Of a DNA stretch of 64,000 nt, positions 57,450 through 64,000 are shown piece by piece. The DNA lies in assembly GCA_015680685.1 (NCBI GenBank), contig MNCI01018132.1, positions 176,574 through 240,573 on the forward strand, written 5' to 3'. A model generated the notes under the pieces. The model saw only the letters and a program-made list of their open reading frames with translations, did not search any database and was not told the origin of the DNA. How positions within the stretch are numbered: position 1 is the stretch's first letter; each line of letters opens with the position of its first letter. Made by a program: the position numbers and the translations under genes. The stretch comes from Gnetum montanum (lineage: Eukaryota; Streptophyta; Gnetopsida; Gnetales; Gnetaceae).

Positions 57450-58112
57450 CATAGGGGATAGCCATGTCGATCAAGGTTTTGTGGCAAAAGGCATGGAGGA
57501 GAATAGAGAGGTAAATTGAGTCATGAATTGTGCCTAGTGAGTAGCTATAATAGGCATTGGCCCAAACATAGTGGGATAAGTAGGAGGAGAAGAGGATTAA
57601 GAAACTTGGTTTATTAAGGAGGTAAGAGAGGCCAAACTGGATGTAGTGGCTTGTGGAGTTAATTATTAAAAGAAGATTCCAATAAAATAATCAAATTTGG
57701 GTTCAACTTTGAACTCATCCTAGTCCTCATGTTGGCTCTCCAAATTAGAATCCTCACTTAATTCACCCATCTCCATGAGTTGGACTAGTATACATATGTG
57801 TATTTCAATCAATGGAATTTTATCATAAGAGGAAGGAATGTATTCTTTCTCATTCCTATGAATTAGCTCAAATTCATCCTTGGAATTAGACTTCATGTGT
57901 TCGATGAGCAAGCTAGCATAGATCTTGGCATATATGAAGTTATAATAATTCTCATCTATAATAGGAAAATCTAGGCTATTGACCCTCTATCTAAGTGATT
58001 GTCAATGCTTAGCCATAGCTGGGTCTTTTGGGTCATACGCTCTCACTGCATCTTGGTTGGATGCCACGTATGTCAAGTTGATCAGTAGTAGAGTTGATTT
58101 ACTAAAAGGCAT
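57450..58112 (-). pseudogene. Element C1 gag, N-terminal part
   Basis: This is the N-terminal end of the C1 gag, starting at ATG 58,112. The translation has EN.YNFIYAKI near 57,950, matching LEEYNFICIKI of element A gag (near 37,440). The DNA TATGAATTAGCTCAAATTC near 57,860 matches A at 37,350. A 63-codon open frame (57,911-57,720) ends in an acidic segment. It reads straight into the rest of C1 gag at 8,754 once D2 and one AATAT copy are removed. Confidence 0.7.
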
Positions 58113-60066
58113 TCATAGGAATTTCATTTAGTTTTAAACTCAAAATTTCAACAAGTGGGATTGTCCAATGTGTAAATAGTTGTCGCTATAAGGTGCAATG
58201 TAGGTTGTAGTGATAGTGGTATGCACTACACTTAGCAAAATATGGCAATTTTAGTATTGGTAGAAATAACTACATTAGCTTTGATAGTAAGAACTATGGT
58301 AGAGGCTAAGTAATAAATGATTCATTTGCACAAAAAGAATACACTGAGAATACTCTCCCTTGAAAAATTACATTGGTTTCAAAAGGTAATAGTAAAATGT
58401 TGATATTCCCAAAGATACACTAGAATCTGTTAAAGAAATACACTAGTTTTATGAGCCCAAGAGTGTTGATTTTATAAAGAGAAGTAAACTAGTTTCTTTT
58501 TTCTTTTTTTTAAAAAAGAAACTATAGTAGACTGGAAATGAAGCCTAATGAAAGATATTTTATTGTTGCAAGTGTTGGTAGCTAGAAATGATACATTGAT
58601 CTTTGAAAAGTCCAAGACCAAGTTTTAACAACCCAGTGTTGTAGGTTTTCCAAGAAACTATTTTGGAAATGTAAGTAGTGCAATTAAATTTAATGCAGAA
58701 TGTAGATCTAATTTATTGAAAAAGCACAAAATTTGAACTGGAAAATAAACTATCACAAACAAATGAACTACCAATTTTTATTAAAATGATAAAAATTTTG
58801 TAAGAATAGAGCTCAAAGATATAAAATTAGATGTCTAAATGCATAAGGATTTGCCCAAATGATGCTTGAATTCTAGTTAAATTGGTAGGTTGTGTTCTAT
58901 AGTTGGTTGCATGATCTAAGTGCTTCCAAGCTGCAAATTTCAAAACTCCTCATTGGTTCTTTGGCTTAGACCTACTAGATTGGTTTAACAAATGTTGGGT
59001 AACTTCTTGACTTTTTGATGCTATGCAGTTAGCCTAAGAGTCTCTAATACTCAATCAATAGCCAATTTGTTAAAAAATATTTGTAACATATTCAAATTTG
59101 GTTTAAATAGATCATTGGTGTCTACTTTGGTCCTACAAATTTTCTATCATGATTGTTGATAGATTGATGTAATTTGCAGGTATGGAAAGCCATCTATTCT
59201 AGTGTAATTTTTCACTTATCATAAGTTTGATGCTTCAAGACCATCAAAACTATGCTAAGTGCTATAAAAAGTAAGTTCACATTGAAAACTACACTACCTT
59301 AACCAAAACTATGTTGGCCTTGGAAAGATATGATGGATGTGACATCCCTTTCCTAGATGTCATGGAAAATGTCAAATATACATTATATTAGACATTATGT
59401 GTAAGAAGATAATATACCAAATGTCAAATATATGTAACATTCATCATTATGTGTAAAGGAAATAATAGAGAAAGTATAAAAAGAGAAAGAAAATAATACT
59501 TTATTAATATGGAATAGTGTATCTAGATCATTCTTTGTGAATCTTCCTTGGAATTTTCTTCCTTCGGAATTTATCCCCTTAGAGGCAATCTAGCACTTCC
59601 ATTATGGTTAGTCTTATTACTAGCTAGAAGGGATGGCTAGTCCTCTTCCTATTTCACTTCACCTAACTCCTATGACTTGCTTATATTGGCTTCACCACTC
59701 CATACTAGCACAACCTCTAAGCCCTAGTATAAATGCCTTAAGTCAAACCCCTAAAGGTTTCCTCATGAGAGACATCTGTTATTACAATGTGCCTTTTTAG
59801 GTTCAATTAGAACTACCCTTTTGGGTCTTGTTACAATAACAAAAATACTTGTTATGAAGACACATCATCTTTGTTATGTAGTAGCATCATTTGGGTAGAG
59901 TTATGTGATAACCTACCCCCCTTAGGTTTTTTCCATCCTCGAAAAAGTCTACATTCACTATCATTTTTTAGCTTCAATGCTTCTATTATGATCTTATGCT
60001 CCAATAATTTAATTTCTCCTTTGAACTTGAATTTTTTTCTTGCTTATTCTATGAACAAAATATATG
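58113..60066. other. Probable C1 leader and 5' LTR region, unresolved
   Basis: By comparison with element A, the C1 leader and 5' LTR should lie here. Near 58,564 TGTTGCAAGTGTTGGTAGCT resembles the start of the A LTR (TGTAACGACAGAAAACGTCGGCTG), but I cannot follow the match further. There are no genes. A 13-bp perfect hairpin lies at 58,490-58,524 and a 52-bp tandem duplication at 59,367-59,470. Confidence 0.35.
59367..59470 (+). repeat. 52-bp tandem duplication
   Basis: Two adjacent units start AAATGTCAAATATA at 59,367 and 59,419 and both contain CATTATGTGTAA, with moderate divergence. Confidence 0.55.
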
Positions 60067-60070
60067 TGAT

Positions 60071-60118
60071 AATATATATATATATATCTATGTATGTATT
60101 TATGTATGTATGTATTTA
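60071..60118 (+). repeat. AT-rich microsatellite
   Basis: A (TA)n run followed by (TGTA)n and TATT units. Confidence 0.85.
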
Positions 60119-60348
60119 TAAGCATTAAATATTATTATTTTCTTAATAGTTACTTCATTTTCTTAAGATAATGACAAGAGGTAAATTAAAGATCTAACAA
60201 CCACCAATCACTAGTCTTAACCAAGGTCACACAAAGTGCAACTTGTACATGGTTACCCAAGTGAAGGCAGAGCAAATCCTTTATTCCAACTTCCATTACC
60301 TTAGATATTTTACTTATCTAATTAAATTATAAATTAAATAATGAAGAA
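60119..60348. other. Region left of the inverted piece
   Basis: AT-rich sequence with no gene. It contains LTR-like phrases such as GGTTACCCAAGTG, similar to GGTTACCAAGTAG in the D LTRs, so an older LTR remnant is possible. Confidence 0.3.
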
Positions 60349-60475
60349 NCCTTCTACAAGCACTCAAAAAAATATTACAACTCTAGAGAGAAGAAATAGT
60401 AAGAGATTTACTACCTTGCTTGAAAACTAAAAATTGACTAATGAATTACTTTTGTAAACTAGAGCCTAGGTGTAG

Positions 60476-60483
60476 TATTTATA
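60476..60483 (-). promoter_or_regulatory. TATA box of the E LTR (in the misoriented piece)
   Basis: TATAAATA on the minus strand as assembled. It would read on the plus strand, upstream of E gag, once the piece is turned round. Confidence 0.55.
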
Positions 60484-60500
60484 GACTCAAGGAATATACC

Positions 60501-60524
60501 CCAACATCGAATATCTGATGTTGG
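60501..60524. repeat. Palindrome in the E LTR U3
   Basis: CCAACATC (60,501-60,508) pairs perfectly with GATGTTGG (60,517-60,524) around an 8-base loop. It is the counterpart of the palindromes upstream of the TATA box in the D LTRs, with a different sequence. Confidence 0.6.
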
Positions 60525-60886
60525 ATCTAGGCCATGATGTTGCGTACTAGACGTTGCAACCCTGATGTCACATACCCAATGTCAGGGTTGATACAAATGG
60601 TGATTCATCAAAATCACATAGCCTTAGTAGTGATTCTAAAAATCTAGTTATTAGGAAGATGTGTGTGTAATCAACACACATTTAATAGTCAAACCAACAT
60701 GTCTAGATGTCTGATTATGCCAAGGGGCATATTTGATTAAGAAAATAGAAGAAATTTAGAAGAATAAGCTATTCCTAAACCATATTAATATAGTGCCATT
60801 TGCTCTTTGTGGATACTTTAATATGAAAATTGGAAGTGCCATTTATCAATTTTTAAAATATGTATTTGTAAAGGAATATTTGAAAN

Positions 60887-61561
60887 CAAGCAAGGTAGTA
60901 AATCTCTTACTATTTCTTCTCTCTAGAGTTGTAATATTTTTTTGAGTGCTTGTAGAAGGATTCTAAAGTGTGTATGGTTATTTGTTCGAACAATGATGTA
61001 CCTGAGCATAGTAGTGTGATGGGAATAAAATGAACTTTTTTGGAAACCCTTACAACACTGAGAATAGCTTAATATTTTCTTTATTGCATTTTACTTTCTT
61101 GCACTTTACTTTAGTGCATTTCATTAAGAAATATATTTTGAGCAATTAATGAACATAAGAATGACCACTTTGAGCATTCATATAGTACTTGGTAACCTAG
61201 AAACACTTAGCATTTAGTAGCCTAGTAGTGCTATATGTGTTTAGGAAAGTAGGGTGGTTACTTGTGTTAGGCTAGCTAGGTGATAGATATTAGTTTCAAT
61301 CTACTCTACCCTTTATTCTTGTTGTTGGCGATTACATCCATAAAACATAAATGATAAAAATTCATATATCTCAATTACACTTAAACCATACCCTTAAGCC
61401 TCACAAGTGTAGTTGGGAAAAAAACAAATGTTCTCAATAGCATTTCATTCTTAGAGAAACTAGTGTATGAGATAATTATAGGTCCATGAAATTTGACTGG
61501 ATCATGCATAATTCCTTAGTGATTCGTATGGTTGGGCTTAGGGATACCTCGCTACTCATTA
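60887..61561 (+). repeat. E 5' LTR, R/U5 part
   Basis: It matches the reverse complement of the D1 and D2 LTRs. It ends GGATACCTCGCTACTCATTA, where the family has CTCATCA, so the final CA has become TA. The U3 part is in the misoriented piece to the left. Confidence 0.75.
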
Positions 61562-61562
61562 T

Positions 61563-61580
61563 TGGCACCATTGCCAGGGA
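61563..61580 (+). other. E primer binding site (tRNA-Asp type)
   Basis: TGGCACCATTGCCAGGGA, differing from TGGCGCCGTTGCCGGGGA by three G-to-A changes, all at CpG sites. It is one base inside the LTR. Confidence 0.8.
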
Positions 61581-61722
61581 TCCTTTTTGTGGTTTTGTGT
61601 GCTATATAGGATCTAATAAAAGTATTTAAATCATTTGAATGAACCTAAGAGTCATATTTTGTGTTCCAATTACTACATCAAATTCTCAGAGCACACTATG
61701 ATTTTTGTTTTGCTAATTGACA

Positions 61723-64000
61723 ATGTCTTCTTCTTATAGGAGAAATTCTTCACCCAAGCCTGATAGCCCTTGTCCATCAAAGCCTCAATAGTACCAAATT
61801 ATATATACTCATCCTAGTGAGTATGTGCTGAACTTCACATTCATCTTACATGAGGATGAATAGCTATGACGGCATGAAATGAAGGGCAACATTGTGTTGA
61901 TGCCCAATCATGCTGCTCCTGCAATGTAAAATGCTTGCATGATGTGATCTTCAAGACTACCATGTGGAATATATTGTGGAAGATGTCAATGCCAAAGATT
62001 ATTAGCCCATTGAATCACAATGCCTATGAGATCATCAACTAGAGTATCCCTATGAACTTTTGAAGGGAAAAGGATTTAACAATTCTCTATTTCTATTGTA
62101 CCAGCAAGCTAGTGGAATCTTCCACTCAATGACGCTCCTCTCTTTAACTTTTATGATGAAGGTAAAAACCAAAATTTGCACTCCATAGTTCATGACCTTA
62201 ATTTTGGTAATAATGGATCCAACAACAAAGCAGGATCTAGAGAGGCAAGTCAAGATAGGGATGCAAACAAGAAGTATGATCGTGATCATGATCATGATCA
62301 CCGAAGAGGCAGTAGTAGGAATTGTGATGGTGTTGGTTCTCCTTCTTCTTCACCCTTCATCATGATCTTCTTCTTCTAACTCTGACCATGATCACAGAAG
62401 GCTATATCATGATGGAGGTGATCAAAATGAGCGCAATGACCAACGGGACCACAATAACCAAAGAGACCACTAAGACATGCAAGATTAAGGATGTAGATGT
62501 TCAAGAGAAGCACATTACCATGAATGAAGGGTAGTAGAGGGCATCATAGGAACAATAATCAAGGCCTTGATGAGCCTCTATTTGCTACCTAAAGTATGCT
62601 TAACATTGCAAAGGTAGTCAAAATTCCAACAAGGCATATGAGAGATAGTCAAATCAAATAGTTAGACATGAATAATATTCCTTGATTTGAATGAGGATAT
62701 AGCTTTGATCCACAAAATCATCTTCAAGCTTTCTAGGATGCATGTGGATTGCAAACATAGAGAAGAAATGACAAAAAATAAGGTTCTTTCCTAGGACACT
62801 CATCAAAGAAGTAGAGGACTAGTATCAGTACTTAGAACCAAAATTTATCAAACAATGAAGTACCATGCTTGAGATTTTCAATGATAAATATCAAACATAC
62901 TATTAGGTGTCCAACTTAAGAAAGAAAATTCAAGGGTAAATATAAGAAGCACATGAATCCTTGGATGTCACCATTGGTTAATACTATGCCTTGATGCATA
63001 AATATCCTAGCCATGGTTATTCTCAATTGGCCCAACTCCACCACATTGTAGACAGGCTTCATAGTGAAATAAGGAAAACCCTTGGTGTCTATGCCTAAGG
63101 GCACTTGTTAGAACTAATTGTTCATTCGGTACAAAGGTTAATAGAGTAGGTCACCAAAGAGGAGGGAGAACTTAGAAAAAGAAAAATTCTAGAGGAGTAA
63201 AACCACAATCCTTTCATCTGCAAGTAGGAGGTTCAATTTTGTGATAGTGAGGATGAATTCGTATTTGATGAGGGGATGCATAAAAAATCCTTGCCACTTT
63301 AACAATTCCAATATAAACTTATGACCAAGGATGATTAGTTAAGGGACTTCATGGATATAAGATTTCAAGCTATCCTTAAAATTGCTGAAGAGTCCTAACA
63401 ACAAGGTAGTGATCGTGAGCATAGGAGGTGCAAAGAAGTTAAATGTGCATATTACAAAGGTAAGGAAAAAATTACTACAATAGAAGAGGTTGTAGATAGT
63501 GAATCAAATGATGATCATGGATGTGACATCTGTCAATACAAGCATCCTAAGGGATGTTGCCCCATTATGTCACATCTTTAGGAGTTTAGGATGTATGCCT
63601 TACATCTACAAATTACACAAAGGCAAATGTCCAAGAGGTTACCTTATCCTAAAGATAATATCAGGTAGTTCTACTAGTAACAATCATATTATCCAAGTGG
63701 AGCTCCACCACAACCATACAAACAATACCAAAAATGGTAGCAATCACAGTCATGGTCATTTGTACTACCAAGACAACAATACCCTTACCAACAACCTAAT
63801 CCACATGGTTATCATATTCAACAATCCATGTCTCCATGTGACTCTTCCAATCACATTTCTTACTTACAAAATCACTACCATCCTTCTAAATATTATCAAA
63901 ATCCATCTATACATGAAATAAAGGATGCTACACCTTATCCTTATCCTTCTCCTATCCCTGCACATACTCCTTCTCTAGTTGCATAGCTACCACTAGCTCC
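61723..64000 (+). pseudogene. Element E gag (incomplete at window end)
   Basis: The Gag of E starts at ATG 61,723 (MSSSYRRNS). Next comes IYTHPSEYVLNFTFILH near 61,800, matching D2. A His/Asp/Arg-rich segment lies near 62,270-62,330. The zinc-knuckle-like CDICQYKHPKGCC is near 63,522-63,562, and a Tyr/Pro/Gln-rich tail (YYPSGAPPQPY near 63,690) follows. Stops and shifts occur throughout. The order and motifs match D2 gag along its length. The frame reaches the window end without a protease. Confidence 0.75.

Larger units (their letters stand above)
60350..60885 (-). other. Misoriented 536-bp assembly piece carrying the U3 of E
   Basis: Single n bases at 60,349 and 60,886 bracket it. Its first 73 bases (60,350-60,422) are the exact reverse complement of 60,887-60,959. 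It contains an LTR start in minus orientation (TGATGAATCACC reading leftward from 60,610), a TATA box and palindromes. If turned round, it runs into 60,887 through a 73-bp overlap and completes the E LTR. Confidence 0.8.
60350..64000 (+). mobile_element. Element E: plus-strand relative of D2, cut by the window end
   Basis: A 5' LTR (60,887-61,561, plus the misoriented piece 60,350-60,610), a primer site at 61,563 and a gag from 61,723 that matches D2 gag through several motifs. It is on the plus strand, opposite to all the other elements. Protease and pol would lie beyond the window. Confidence 0.75.

Noticed and set aside
60119-60610. Separate minus-strand solo LTR of the D family
   Set aside because: It has only the U3 half and shares a perfect 73-bp inverted overlap with the next piece. 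A flipped contig explains both facts with one cause.
1-64000. CRISPR arrays, bacterial operons, tRNA or rRNA genes
   Set aside because: No regularly spaced identical repeats, no Shine-Dalgarno-led gene clusters, and no cloverleaf or rRNA-like sequence were seen. The window is plant nuclear repeat DNA.

Overview
This window is nuclear DNA of a plant with a large, repeat-rich genome. It contains no gene that I can call a working host gene. It is AT-rich, and nearly all of it is decayed Ty3/gypsy LTR retrotransposons, mostly on the minus strand. LTR pairs differ by very roughly 10 to 18 % (hand counts on parts of each pair), and most differences are transitions. Most in-frame stops are what C-to-T change of CAA, CAG or CGA codons gives, as expected from long methylation. 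Old, unremoved, deeply nested elements suggest a gymnosperm such as a conifer, but that is inference.

The layout is a five-deep stack. Outermost is element C1 (minus strand), a Tat-type element whose gag is split between 57,450-58,112 and 6,690-8,754, with its protease at 5,829-6,686. Inside its gag sits D2 (8,755-57,449; duplication AATAT), an Athila-like element. Inside D2 sits D1 (13,619-48,945; duplication CCATA), a related element with gag but no recognisable pol. Inside D1 sits B (about 14,747-43,757), which has LTRs of up to 3.4 kb and an archaeal-type RNase H placed before the reverse transcriptase. Inside the coding region of B sits A (21,951-39,441), a 17.5 kb Tat-type element with gag, protease, reverse transcriptase, two RNase H domains and integrase. 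At the right edge, E (60,350-64,000) is a plus-strand relative of D2.

The most interesting item is a spliced, plus-strand gene (29,195-33,275) lying antisense to A between its protease and its reverse transcriptase. At least five of its introns join exons in frame. A homologue with matching intron positions lies beside the protease of C1 (2,344-5,109). The gene therefore travelled with this retroelement family as an antisense passenger. I do not recognise its product. Element A also has an array of roughly 30-bp units downstream of its integrase, and a related array downstream of the antisense gene.

The assembly has visible faults. There is a 498-base gap (19,217-19,714). Single n characters bracket an odd 180-bp piece at 41,117-41,296. 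A 536-bp piece at 60,350-60,885 is almost certainly placed in the wrong orientation: turning it round rebuilds a complete LTR for element E.
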